DNA from: Halomonas sp. GFAJ-1
GTDB lineage: Bacteria; Pseudomonadota; Gammaproteobacteria; Pseudomonadales; Halomonadaceae
Assembly (NCBI GenBank): GCA_002966495.1
Contig: CP016490.1
Location: forward strand, 1,178,001-1,242,000
Direction of reading: 5' to 3'
DNA: 64,000 nt
Below are positions 36,783 through 46,300 of this stretch, in pieces; positions within the stretch are counted from its first letter, which is position 1, and each line of letters starts with the position of its first letter. A model generated the notes under the pieces. It searched no databases. It saw only the letters and a program-made list of their open reading frames with translations, and had not been told where the DNA came from. The translations under genes were made by a program, and so were the position numbers.

Positions 36783-38525
36783 ATGTACACATCCAACCAA
36801 TTTTCGCTCGATACGTTCCCAGTGGGATGCATGATTACCGACAGTAAGCGACGCATTCTTTACTGCAACCGCTATCTTGAGGAGTATCACGGCTATTCAA
36901 CCGATGAGCTGTTGGGCGCCGATTTGTTTACCTTGCTGAGTAAAGCGTCACAGATTATGTATGACACTTATTTAGTGCCTATTTTGGTGCGAGAAAAAAA
37001 GTGCCATGAAATCCGGCTGTGTATGGTGAGCCACTGCAACACTGCTTTGCCGATAGTGGTTAGTATTTTGTGCGATGATAGCGCTAACGGAAAATTTTTC
37101 TGGAGTATTAGCAGTGCCCGCCGCTCTGATCGATTATTTGAAGAGCTGACGGAAACCAAGCAGCTGCTTGAGCAGAAGGTGTCTTTACTGCGTAGGATCT
37201 CTGATACGGATCAGTTGACGGGCCTGCCTAACCGTACTGCTATGGCGAAGCATCTTGATCAGAAAATTATCGAACAAAAAAAAGATGATATGGCATTTGC
37301 GCTTGCGTTTGTGGACCTTGATGGCTTCAAAGAGGTCAATGACCGCTATGGGCATCATGCGGGTGACAAGGTTATTCAGCTCGTCGCCACGCGTTTAGCC
37401 AGTAATCTAAGAAGTGATGACGTAATCGCCCGCTTTGGCGGTGATGAGTTCGTTATTTTTTTAAATGGTCGCTTTAGTGCGCGCTTAGTAGAGGAGTCGC
37501 TTTCGCGGCTGATTAACAAGCTTGCTGAGCCCTTTGAGATAGACTCCGTATTGTTAACGCTTTCAGCCAGTATCGGCGTTACGTTATACCCGCAGTCGAA
37601 AGAGGTTGAGCCGGATCACTTGATTCGACAAGCTGACCAAGCGATGTATCAAGCTAAGCTGTCAGGCAAGAATCAAATCTGCTTATTTAATGTGGACAAT
37701 GAACACGTTCAACAAAGTAAACAGTCAGAACTAGCTGCTATTAAAGCGGCCATGGAGGCTAACGAGTTCGAGCTTTACTACCAACCTAAGATCAACATGC
37801 TGACCGGGAGAGTGCTGGGGGTTGAAGCTCTCATACGCTGGAACCACCCCAGTGAAGGGTTAAAGGCACCGGTAACTTTTTTGCCCGTGCTCACTAACAC
37901 TTCTACGGGCATAGCGTTAGGGCGCTGGGTTATTACCAGTGCACTTCGCCAGCTGCAAACCTGGCTCCAACAGGGCCTAGATGTACACGTCAGCGTTAAT
38001 ATCGACGGGTATCATTTGCAGAACTCCCACTTTCTTCATGATTTAAGCAACATACTTGCGGATTTTCCAAGCCTACCTAAGCATCGGCTTGAGCTTGAAG
38101 TGCTTGAAACAAGCACTATCGAAGACGTGGGGCATGTCTACTCCGTGCTGAATGCTTGCAGAGTGATGGGAATCCGAATCTCGCTAGATGATTTTGGCAC
38201 AGGCTATTCTTCTTTAAGCCATCTCAGAGACCTCTCGGTTGATACGCTCAAAATTGACCGTAGCTTTGTGCAGAACATGCTGACCAGTACCGGTGACCGA
38301 GCCATCCTAAAAGGAGTGATTGGTTTTGCGCGAGCATTCGAGTGTGATGTGGTTGCCGAAGGTGTTGAGACGCTAGCACATGGCCAACAGCTTATTGAGT
38401 TTGGTTGTGAGTGTGGGCAGGGGTATTTTATTGCTCACCCTATGCCTGCTCAAGACTTGCCAGGCTGGATGGATAAGTGGCATCAGCAAGGATTCAAAAA
38501 GAAATTTAACCGTGATGTTATTTGA
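36783..38525 (+). CDS. PAS-GGDEF-EAL cyclic di-GMP enzyme paired with RsbQ-like hydrolase
   Basis: A 580-residue soluble protein. The PAS domain (residues 8-115: FPVGCMITDSKRRILYCNRYL, in parts) resembles, from memory, the PAS of Bacillus RsbP, including Y-x-x-P-x-L and PIVVSIL. A short coiled linker (LFEELTETKQLLEQKVSLL) leads to GGDEF (intact ARFGGDEF near 219-222) and EAL (VEALIRWNHP near 345, DDFGTGYSS, LKIDRSFV, VAEGVET). The usual NxS/NIS motif of EAL is changed to SVNIDGYHLQ. Both activities seem possible. The ribosome site at ATG 36783 is weak, and an out-of-frame small ORF starts at 36751. The hydrolase gene begins 20 bp after the stop. Confidence 0.88.
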   Translation: MYTSNQFSLDTFPVGCMITDSKRRILYCNRYLEEYHGYSTDELLGADLFTLLSKASQIMYDTYLVPILVREKKCHEIRLCMVSHCNTALPIVVSILCDDSANGKFFWSISSARRSDRLFEELTETKQLLEQKVSLLRRISDTDQLTGLPNRTAMAKHLDQKIIEQKKDDMAFALAFVDLDGFKEVNDRYGHHAGDKVIQLVATRLASNLRSDDVIARFGGDEFVIFLNGRFSARLVEESLSRLINKLAEPFEIDSVLLTLSASIGVTLYPQSKEVEPDHLIRQADQAMYQAKLSGKNQICLFNVDNEHVQQSKQSELAAIKAAMEANEFELYYQPKINMLTGRVLGVEALIRWNHPSEGLKAPVTFLPVLTNTSTGIALGRWVITSALRQLQTWLQQGLDVHVSVNIDGYHLQNSHFLHDLSNILADFPSLPKHRLELEVLETSTIEDVGHVYSVLNACRVMGIRISLDDFGTGYSSLSHLRDLSVDTLKIDRSFVQNMLTSTGDRAILKGVIGFARAFECDVVAEGVETLAHGQQLIEFGCECGQGYFIAHPMPAQDLPGWMDKWHQQGFKKKFNRDVI

Positions 38526-38545
38526 CGTAAGGGAGTGATGTTAGC

Positions 38546-39355
38546 GTGTTATCGAAAGAGCAAGTGATGCTTCGCAATAATGTAACGATTATAGGGACTG
38601 GCGAGAAAACACTAATGCTAGCCCATGGTTTTGGCTGTGATCAAAATATGTGGAAATATATCGCTCCCCAGTTAAAAGAGCGCTACACGCTAGTGTTATT
38701 TGACTATGTAGGGTCAGGTCATTCGCAAGCATCCGCTTTTAGTGAATCACGCTATAGTACGCTGGAAGGCTATGCCCTCGATGTAAACGAGATATGTGAA
38801 GCGCTAGACCTTAACGACGTGCATTTCGTAGGTCACTCGGTTAGTACCAGTATTGGTTTGCTTGCCGCTAATGCTAGCCCCGAGCGTTTTGCCAGTCACG
38901 TCATGATTTGCCCATCGCCCTGTTTTTTAAATATGCCGCCGGACTATTACGGTGGTTTTGAAAAACACGACCTTGAAGAGCTGATTGATCTTATGGGGCG
39001 CAATTATATAGGGTGGGCTAATTACCTAGCACCCCTTGTAGTGGGCAGCGAAAACGCATCGGTATTCATTGATGAGCTTTCAAGCAGTTTTTGCTCTACC
39101 GATCCGGTGCTGGCGCAGACATTCGCGAAGGCTACGTTCTTTTCAGACTATCGCCATTTACTGCCACAAGCACAGCACGCTGCGCTTGTGCTTCAAAGCC
39201 AAGATGATGCGCTTGCCAACCCGGAAGTCGGTCGTTACATTCATGCGCAGATGCCTCAGAGCACGCTGCGCATAATGGAAAGCGAAGGGCACTGTATCCA
39301 CATGACACACCCAGCGCTTGTTTTGCGAGAAATTCAGGCCTGGTTAGATGACTAA
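38546..39355 (+). CDS. RsbQ-like alpha/beta hydrolase
   Basis: A 269-residue cytoplasmic hydrolase very close to Bacillus RsbQ as I recall it: AHGFGCDQNMWKYIAPQL, VLFDYVGSGHS, FVGHSVSTSIGLLA, PSPCFLNMPPDYYGGFE, NYIGWANYLAP, FCSTDPVLAQTFAKATFFSDYRHLLP. The triad is Ser98, Asp221 and His249, each exactly two positions beyond the RsbQ residues (96, 219, 247). It starts at GTG 38546 with a GGGAG site and is surely co-transcribed with the PAS-GGDEF-EAL gene. In Bacillus RsbQ is needed for signalling through the PAS domain of RsbP, probably by handling a small hydrophobic ligand; the same role here is inferred. The same family includes plant KAI2/D14 receptors. Confidence 0.9.
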   Translation: MLSKEQVMLRNNVTIIGTGEKTLMLAHGFGCDQNMWKYIAPQLKERYTLVLFDYVGSGHSQASAFSESRYSTLEGYALDVNEICEALDLNDVHFVGHSVSTSIGLLAANASPERFASHVMICPSPCFLNMPPDYYGGFEKHDLEELIDLMGRNYIGWANYLAPLVVGSENASVFIDELSSSFCSTDPVLAQTFAKATFFSDYRHLLPQAQHAALVLQSQDDALANPEVGRYIHAQMPQSTLRIMESEGHCIHMTHPALVLREIQAWLDD

Positions 39356-39534
39356 TCGCTTCATGTGAATTAGTAACAAGAATGGCAGGTTGTTTTTGTA
39401 GAAGGCGCTGTTAATCAGCTTAGCTGATAGGTGGGTTCTGGCAGCGGACAAGTTGAGCTGTAGGATAATTGGTGGCTGTTTTAGCGGGGCGCGCACGGTC
39501 TACCTGAAACGACTGCATTAATGAGGAGATAGTT

Positions 39535-39759
39535 ATGCAACCCAGTTGGCGCGAATGGATTCAAGGTCATCTAGAAGAAATTTTAACAGCAGTGCTGGCC
39601 GCCTTTTTCACGGCACTGATGTTTCGTGTAGGGATGGGCATGCTATTTTCGATTATCGCTGGCTTGGTAGTCGCCTATCTGATCCGTTTAGTGGCGGTGC
39701 CTAAGGCGGCCCAAGCCATAAAGCGGCGCATACCCATGTTTAACGACACCACCCTGTAA
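39535..39759 (+). CDS. Small hydrophobic membrane protein of unknown function
   Basis: A 74-residue protein with a strong ribosome site (GAGGAGATAG) before ATG 39535. An amphipathic start (WREWIQGHLEEIL) is followed by one or two closely spaced membrane helices (TAVLAAFFTALMFRVGMGM, LFSIIAGLVVAYLIRLVAV) and a basic tail. No family recognised. It stands alone between the RsbQ-like gene and metY. Confidence 0.7.
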   Translation: MQPSWREWIQGHLEEILTAVLAAFFTALMFRVGMGMLFSIIAGLVVAYLIRLVAVPKAAQAIKRRIPMFNDTTL

Positions 39760-39880
39760 CAAGCTTCCTTGGAAAGGCGCATTGATAATTATAAGTTAAA
39801 GCATCAAGTATTATAATTTACTGCTGTGTTGGCTTATTCCCTAGGGGTATATCAGTTCATAATACAAGCAGGTGCTAGCA

Positions 39881-39970
39881 ATGAGTAGATTAAATGACAT
39901 TAGCCTTGACGTCTGGGCTTGTTTAGGATGCATTGATGACTTCTCATCAACCAGCGAGCCGATCTTATGA
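39881..39970 (+). CDS. Small ORF translationally coupled to metY (possible leader peptide)
   Basis: A 29-codon frame beginning MSRLNDISLDVWACLGC and ending PIL, with an AGGTG site eight to nine bases upstream. Its TGA overlaps the metY start as ATGA (39967-39970). metY itself has only a weak ribosome site, so translation of this ORF could drive metY. Two Cys codons lie close together. Too short for compositional proof. Confidence 0.4.
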   Translation: MSRLNDISLDVWACLGCIDDFSSTSEPIL

Positions 39971-41241
39971 AGCCTGAAACCATTGCTCTCCACCATGGCT
40001 ATGCGCCTGATTCACAAAACGCCGTTGCTGTGCCGATCCACCAGACCACGTCGTTTTCATTTGATAGCGCCCAGCACGCGGCGGATCTGTTTGATCTGAA
40101 AGTGGAAGGGAATATTTACTCGCGGATTATGAACCCAACCTGCGCCGTGCTGGAGCAGCGGGTGGCTGCGCTGGAAGGAGGCATTGCGGGTTTGGCGGTG
40201 GCCTCTGGCATGGCAGCCATTACCTACGCGATCCAAACCATCGCTGAAGCGGGCGATAATATCGTCTCGATTAGCGAGCTGTATGGCGGCACTTACAACT
40301 TGTTTGCCCACACTTTGCCACGCCAAGGCATCCAAGTGCGGTTTGCCGATAAAGACGATATCGACGGCATTGAAGCGCTGATTGATGAGCGTACCAAAGC
40401 GGTTTTTTGCGAGAGCATCGGCAATCCATCCGGTGGCGTGGTAGACCTGCAAAAGCTGGCTGACGCAGCGCATCGCCATGGTGTGCCGGTGATTGTGGAT
40501 AACACCACTGCCACGCCGTTTTTATGTCGGCCGATCGAGCACGGGGCGGATATCGTCGTTCACTCGGCTACTAAGTATATTGGCGGCCATGGCACTACTG
40601 TCGGCGGTGTGATTGTTGATTCAGGCAAGTTCCCCTGGGCGGAAAATGCGAAACGTTTTGCGCTGCTGAACGAGCCGGATATCTCCTACCATGGGGTGAG
40701 CTATACCCGTGATGTCGGCGAGGCAGCGTTTATCGCCCGTGCCCGAGTAGTACCGCTGCGTAATATGGGCGCAGCGCTCTCTGCCCAGGCGGCCTGGAAC
40801 CTGCTGCAGGGGTTGGAAACGCTGTCACTGCGCATTGAACGCATTTGTGCTAACGCGTTAGCCGTTGCCAAGCACTTGGAAAGCCATCCGCTGGTGAAGT
40901 GGGTGCACTACGCGGGCTTGGAAAACCACCCTGACCATGCGCTGGCCCAGCGTTATATGCATGGCCATGCGTCGGGAATTCTTAGTTTTGGCATTGCGGG
41001 CGGCCAAGCGGCGGGTGAGCGCTTCTACGATGCGCTATCACTGATTTTGCGTTTGGTGAATATCGGCGATGCCAAGAGCTGCTCTTCCATTCCGGCATCT
41101 ACCACCCACCGCCAGTTAAACGAGCAGGAGTTAAAGGCCGCGGGCGTTTCTCCTGATATGGTTCGTCTGTCGATTGGCATTGAGCATATTGATGACCTAT
41201 TAGCAGATATCGACCAGGCACTAGCCGCCTCCCAAGGGTAG
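39967..41241 (+). CDS. metY: O-acetylhomoserine sulfhydrylase
   Basis: PLP enzyme that makes homocysteine from O-acetylhomoserine and sulphide. The 424 residues show QTTSFSFDSAQHAADLFDL, the family SGMAAITYA, ESIGNPSGGVVDL, the PLP lysine at 203 in HSATKYIGGHGTTVGGVIVDSGKFPW (in parts: SATKYIGGHGTTVGG), and RLVNIGDAKSCSS. These fit MetY better than MetB or MetZ. It appears to be a single gene, perhaps with the coupled leader ORF upstream. No SAM riboswitch seen. Confidence 0.93.
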   Translation: MKPETIALHHGYAPDSQNAVAVPIHQTTSFSFDSAQHAADLFDLKVEGNIYSRIMNPTCAVLEQRVAALEGGIAGLAVASGMAAITYAIQTIAEAGDNIVSISELYGGTYNLFAHTLPRQGIQVRFADKDDIDGIEALIDERTKAVFCESIGNPSGGVVDLQKLADAAHRHGVPVIVDNTTATPFLCRPIEHGADIVVHSATKYIGGHGTTVGGVIVDSGKFPWAENAKRFALLNEPDISYHGVSYTRDVGEAAFIARARVVPLRNMGAALSAQAAWNLLQGLETLSLRIERICANALAVAKHLESHPLVKWVHYAGLENHPDHALAQRYMHGHASGILSFGIAGGQAAGERFYDALSLILRLVNIGDAKSCSSIPASTTHRQLNEQELKAAGVSPDMVRLSIGIEHIDDLLADIDQALAASQG

Positions 41242-41268
41242 TGCGAAGGCTTTCTTAAGCCGTTAATT

Positions 41269-41312
41269 GGCCGCCGCGCTTTAGCTCAAAACGCTAAGGC
41301 ACGGCGGCCTTT
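41269..41312. terminator. Bidirectional terminator between metY and speB
   Basis: GGCCGCCG (41269-41276) pairs with CGGCGGCC (41302-41309); an inner TTAGC/GCTAA pairing extends the stem, and TTT follows. It lies between convergent genes. Confidence 0.7.
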
Positions 41313-41327
41313 GTGAAACAAACTTCG

Positions 41328-42263
41328 TTAAGCGCTTTTAGACGCGGCCAGCGTGTATAAAAACTCAAGCCCCAGCGTGGCCGCGGCAAGCGATGTGATA
41401 TCACCGTGGTCGTAAGCAGGGTTTACTTCCACTACGTCCATTCCTACCAAGTCCATCCCTACCATGCCGCGTATCACTTTCAGCATTAAATCAGTGGTCA
41501 TACCACCGCAGACGGGTGTGCCAGTGCCGGGGGCATAGGCGGGGTCTAAGCCGTCGATGTCCAAGCTCACATAGGCCGGATGATGACCCACGCGGGCTCG
41601 GATGCGCTCCAACACCGCAGCGGCGCCGTGGTCGTTCACCCAGTCGGCATCCAGCACTTCGTAAGGGTGATTGTGACGGTCGTAGCTGGTGCGAATGCCA
41701 ATTTGTAGTGAGTGCTCAGGCACCACCAGCCCCTCTTTTAAGGCGTGGTGGAAAATGGTGCCGTGGTCAAAGCGTGTGCCTTGCTCATAGGTGTCGGTAT
41801 GGGCATCAAAATGGATCAGTGCCAGCGGGCCATGTTCCCGAGCATGGGCACGCAGCAGCGGGAGGCTGATGTAGTGGTCGCCGCCCAGGGTGAGCATTTT
41901 TTTACCCGCTTTTAGCCAACGCATCGCATGGGTTTCAAGGTTATCTACCAAGCTTTCCGGCTCGCCGTAGGCATAGTCCAGATTGCCCGCATCGCACACC
42001 CGCAGACGATCTTCCAGGGCAAAATCCCAAGGCCAGCGTTTGCCTTCCCAAATTAAATTGGCGGTACTTTGACGAATGGCGTTGGGCCCCATGCGGGTGC
42101 CCGACCGGCCAGAGCACGCCAAGTCAAAGGGTACACCGCTTACCACTACCTCAGCATCGGTCGCTTTGGGATCAATAGCTTTGGGTACGCCCATAAAGGT
42201 TGAGATAACATCGCCATATAAGCTGGGCATGGTGGGTGCAGAGAGAGTGTGCGAAAGGGTCAC
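41328..42263 (-). CDS. speB: Agmatinase
   Basis: Hydrolyses agmatine to putrescine and urea with two Mn ions. The 311 residues align with E. coli SpeB: GVPFDLACSGRSGTRMGPNAIRQ, LTLGGDHYISLPLLRAHA, LIHFDAHTDTYEQGTRFDHGTIF, VSLDIDGLDPAYAPGTGTPV and GMDVVEVNPAYDHGDIT; all metal-binding His and Asp positions are present. It starts at GTG 42263 with AGGAG upstream; an ATG at 42230 is also possible. Related ureohydrolases (guanidinobutyrase) cannot be fully excluded. A LysR gene is divergent. Confidence 0.9.
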   Translation of the reverse strand: MTLSHTLSAPTMPSLYGDVISTFMGVPKAIDPKATDAEVVVSGVPFDLACSGRSGTRMGPNAIRQSTANLIWEGKRWPWDFALEDRLRVCDAGNLDYAYGEPESLVDNLETHAMRWLKAGKKMLTLGGDHYISLPLLRAHAREHGPLALIHFDAHTDTYEQGTRFDHGTIFHHALKEGLVVPEHSLQIGIRTSYDRHNHPYEVLDADWVNDHGAAAVLERIRARVGHHPAYVSLDIDGLDPAYAPGTGTPVCGGMTTDLMLKVIRGMVGMDLVGMDVVEVNPAYDHGDITSLAAATLGLEFLYTLAASKSA

Positions 42264-42413
42264 TGCAGGGCGTCTCCTGACGTACTTAAAAAGGAGGTGA
42301 CATCGCCTATAGAGGTGGAAGAGGCGAAAGAGGCGTGACGATAAGGCGTTTTTGGTAATGAATGAAATGAATGTTTAGAATGAAACCATTCGCACTGCAA
42401 ATAGTGAGTCACC

Positions 42414-43337
42414 ATGCGTTCGCTTCGCCACTTTGATTTAAATTTACTCTTGGTATTTGAGGCGTTGATGCGCGAGCGCCATGTGACGCGGGCGGCAGAA
42501 AAGCTGCATCTAAGTCAGCCAGCGCTTAGTCACGCCTTAAAGCGGCTGCGGGAAGCGCTAGACGACCCGCTGTTAGTGCGAACGGGCAATGGCTTGCAGC
42601 CAACCCCAAGGGCGCTGGCGCTGCTGCCGGTGGTGCAGCAAGCATTGGCACTGCTGCAAGCAGGCTTGGCCCCGCCAGAATCGTTCACCCCGGCGAGCAG
42701 CACGCGTCGCTTTACCCTGGCCACCACCGATTACTTTGAAGAGGTGATGTATCCGGCTTTTCTTAGTCAACTGCTGACTTACGCGCCGGAGATCAGCTTT
42801 TCGATAGAGCTAATTACGCCTGACGTGCTTAGCGATGCGTTAGAGCAGCGCCAGGTAGATATGGTGGTGGGGTTAGATAGCCAGAGCGCATTGCCCACAG
42901 GTGTCATCCAAACACCGTGGATGGATGAAGCGTTGGTCTGCTTAGCTGCAGCGGATAATGACGGCGTGGGAGAGGCGCTGACCATCGAGCAGTTTGCCCG
43001 TCAGCCCCATGTTGAGTTGGCCGATATCAGCGGTTTATTGCCCAGTAGTATCGAAAACTGCTTAGCGCAGCATAAGCTAAGCCGCCGCGTTATTTCTAAA
43101 AATCTAAATTACATCGCGGCGGCTAGAGTTGTGTCATTAACCGATGCCATTATGACCCTGCCGAGGCAAATGGCTGAGCGGTTCATCACGATGCTGCCAG
43201 TGCGCATCGTTGTGCCACCCCAAGAGCTCCCTGCACTTAACATGACGCTGATCCAGCACGGGCTGTATGCCAATGATCCTGCGATAGCTTGGCTAACGAA
43301 TGAGCTTACCGCGTTTGCTAAGCGCTTTGGCCGATAA
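42414..43337 (+). CDS. LysR-family transcriptional regulator
   Basis: A 307-residue LysR protein of the NodD/PcpR-like type: FDLNLLLVFEALMRERHVTRAAEKLHLSQPALSHALKRLR (in parts: HVTRAAEKLHLSQPALSHAL), then LVRTGNGLQPTPRA and an effector domain with FTLATTDYFEEVMYPAFL. It is divergent from speB across 150 bp that contain AATGA repeats, so it probably regulates speB. Effector unknown; agmatine or another guanidine compound is a guess. Confidence 0.88.
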   Translation: MRSLRHFDLNLLLVFEALMRERHVTRAAEKLHLSQPALSHALKRLREALDDPLLVRTGNGLQPTPRALALLPVVQQALALLQAGLAPPESFTPASSTRRFTLATTDYFEEVMYPAFLSQLLTYAPEISFSIELITPDVLSDALEQRQVDMVVGLDSQSALPTGVIQTPWMDEALVCLAAADNDGVGEALTIEQFARQPHVELADISGLLPSSIENCLAQHKLSRRVISKNLNYIAAARVVSLTDAIMTLPRQMAERFITMLPVRIVVPPQELPALNMTLIQHGLYANDPAIAWLTNELTAFAKRFGR

Positions 43338-43348
43338 GGTGTGAGCAA

Positions 43349-46300
43349 TTATATATCGGCCTCTTCTTCATCAAACAGCTGACGCCATGAGCGACGGCCT
43401 ATGTGTTCATCGCTAAAGCCAATAGCTATTGACCCATCCCCATTAGGTGAAGCGTTGGGGTCATCGGGGTTGCCGATAAACAAGCGCTCTACTTGCCCAT
43501 CGTTAACGCCTACTAAGCGCTCACCTGTGCCAGCTTGAAGACCCGTGATAGCATCGCCGTTGATAGTGGCATCAATGTCCGGCTTTCCGTCGCCACTGAG
43601 GTCAAAGGTAGTGGAACCGCCGCTGCCACCTGTGTCAGCCAGCAGCGACATGAAGAAACCGCTACGCCCGCCGCCGCAGGGGTCGGACTCATCGGGGAGT
43701 AGTGTAGAGAAGCGGACGCGGCGTGGCAGGCTGCTGGATATCGATGGCGCGGCAATCACGCGTTCGCCCGGGGGCAGCTCTATGCGCCACCCACGCTGGT
43801 TGCTGGAAGGTGCAAGATTGGTGCTCGCTCTCAGGTTGAAGCCATCCCGAGACGCATTGCCGGTAATGTGCTGGGTCACCAGATCTGACGTGCCGTAGGT
43901 CGCGGTGCGCCCTACACGATCCTGAATACCCAAGAATTGCTGAGGTGCGCTATCACCGACATCACTGTTACGGAAATAGCTGCCGGTGCCAAATAGCACC
44001 ATCAGCGTGTCAGTAGAGCCACTGCTCATTGTCACCGCCGGGGCGGAAGTGATTGGCTGGTCGGCGCTACCCTGGTAGAGACGATTGACGCTGCCGCCTT
44101 CCGTGAGCGGAAAGCGCCACATATTGCCTGCCAGGTCGCCTGCGTAAGCAAAGCGGGCACCGTTTGCGCTGTTATCGTTGCGCCATGGCCAGGCCGTGAC
44201 GGTGGGCGTTGCCAAACCGTTGGGGGCCGCTTCGCTACCGGTGTTGGTTTTGAGGTGTAAAAAGGTCGGGCCTCGCGCGTTGGCGGCTTTTTTTATGTCG
44301 ACAACAAATAGCGATGCCTGATAGCTGGTGCTGTTGTAACCATTCCCAAAAATGGCAACCCACCTGCCATCGGTAAGTTGGGTAATCGTGGGTTGACTAA
44401 CCCCTGTCCCTAATTCCGGATGGCGAAACTCCCAGAGCAACTCAGCATTGCCGGGGTTACTGACATCTAGCGCGAATACCGTTCGCCCGCCAGCGCCCAT
44501 GGTGCCGACCACCACGGCAGAGGGGCCATTCTCAATATTAACCTCCCGTACTGCTGGGGTGCCGTCCATAAAGTAGCGGTGGGTGTAATCTGGCCGAGTC
44601 AGCTCGCGCAGCGGAGGATTCTCGCCCTGTGTTAGCTCGGCGGGTAAATAGGCAAATAGCTCACGTCCGGTGTTTGCATTGAAACCATGCAGCATGCCGT
44701 CGTTGGCGGCCACCATTAGCAGCGGCGGGCGGTTACCAGACCCTTGCAGAAGCACCGGATTGGCGTTGATGATATCACCCAGCAGCGACTGACGCTGTCT
44801 TAGACCCGGCACAGGGTTGCCCTTTAGCCAACTCACCTCATCATTACTTAATCCGCTGGTGTTGGCGGCTAGCTCTACACCCACTCTACTACCACCTTCA
44901 GGACGTTGGGATGTTAGTAATCGACGACTACCAATTTGCTGGGACAGCACTGTCTCGGCATTCCAGCGCTGACTACGGCTGCCATCCGTTTGAATTTCTG
45001 AGGCGGCTAAGCGCCCTGACCAATCCTCACTTCTAAATCCGGCGGTATAGAGCAGATTGCCATCTTCCACACCGAACTCATCGCTGTTCACCGCTGCCGA
45101 GGTGTTGGATTGGGAGGCAGCGATGATATTGCCCAGCACCTGCTGCATCACCTGGTTCAACGAAGCTTCGTCGTTGGCAAAGTAGGCGCGCTCGGTGCCA
45201 CCAGCGCGGGCCAGGTCGCCCAACGGGTCGTCCGAGACATTGGGGAGGTTGGCGATGTCCGGCGGCATGTTGAAGCCGACCACATAGGTGCGCACAGGGT
45301 TCGCGAGCCGAGCCCCGGTATCGTCATAAAGCCGTTTGAGGGCCGCTTCGGCGCTGGCCAGAGCGCCACTGACGTTATTGCCTAGCGAGTTGCCGGAGCG
45401 ATCTACCGAGGGTAAGCCATCGGTCAGCCAAATATTGGCATTCACTAAACACTGCTGCGCCTCGGGGTTATTGAGGTTGGGAATCGAGATGTCCGTACGG
45501 TACCCCTGTTCGCGTCGGAAGGAGTTGCCGCTGCCACCGTTGTTCAAGAAGTAATCACGCGCGGTGTACATGGTGCCTTCGATAGGGGTCAAGCCCGCAG
45601 AGATAAGGGGCCATTCTGGATCTGTCAGGGGATTTCCGTGGCCGCTCCAATCGTGACGTTGGGTGCCCAGCTTGGTCTCGATCGCCTCCCAATGGGCACT
45701 GTTCACCGTGCCATCGTCATTGAGTCCACCAATGGGTACATGTAAATAACCGAGTCCAGGTGACGATGTGGTACGCCACTCCCGCTGATTCAGTTGGAGG
45801 GATAATACGTGAGCCCCCCAATTGGGGATGCCGCGCTGGCGCAGGCTGTCTACGAGTGGAAGACCAGCTGAAGCAACGTAGTCTGCGTAATAAACACCAT
45901 GGGGCGCGTCAGGACGAGTGCAAGACCGGCCGCAACTACTGGATTGTGTGAGTTCGCGGTATCGATCTACGGTTTGATCCTGCCTGGAAGTGGGGTAAGT
46001 ATCAGTACGCCAATACTCTGTTCTGTCGTCTGAAGGCCCTGGAAGGCTTGTTGATGTACGATTAACAGTAAAATAACCAGGAACACCAACATTAAAAAAG
46101 GCGTAGAAATCGCTGTTGGGTAAACGAGTGCGATAGCGTTTAATGGTGGAGTTCCATGCGCCCTCAAAAGCAGGGTTGTACCAGTCTGGGTTGCTCCGCG
46201 TTGAGTAGCGAACGTCAACAGCACGTTCTGTCAGGCGCCACACTACGGTGTTGCCAGAATTGAAACTATTTCTGTCGGTAGAGGCGGGGTTCTGTTGATA

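Noticed and set aside
36751..36834. 27-codon ORF overlapping the start of the PAS-GGDEF-EAL gene in another frame
   Set aside because: It has only a weak AGAGAG site and no sign of selection; kept as a note under the main gene rather than as a feature.
42289..42300. A perfect Shine-Dalgarno-like AAGGAGGTGA on the plus strand in the speB/LysR gap
   Set aside because: The only following frame, from a nearby GTG, ends after about a dozen codons and is low complexity; no gene can be supported.
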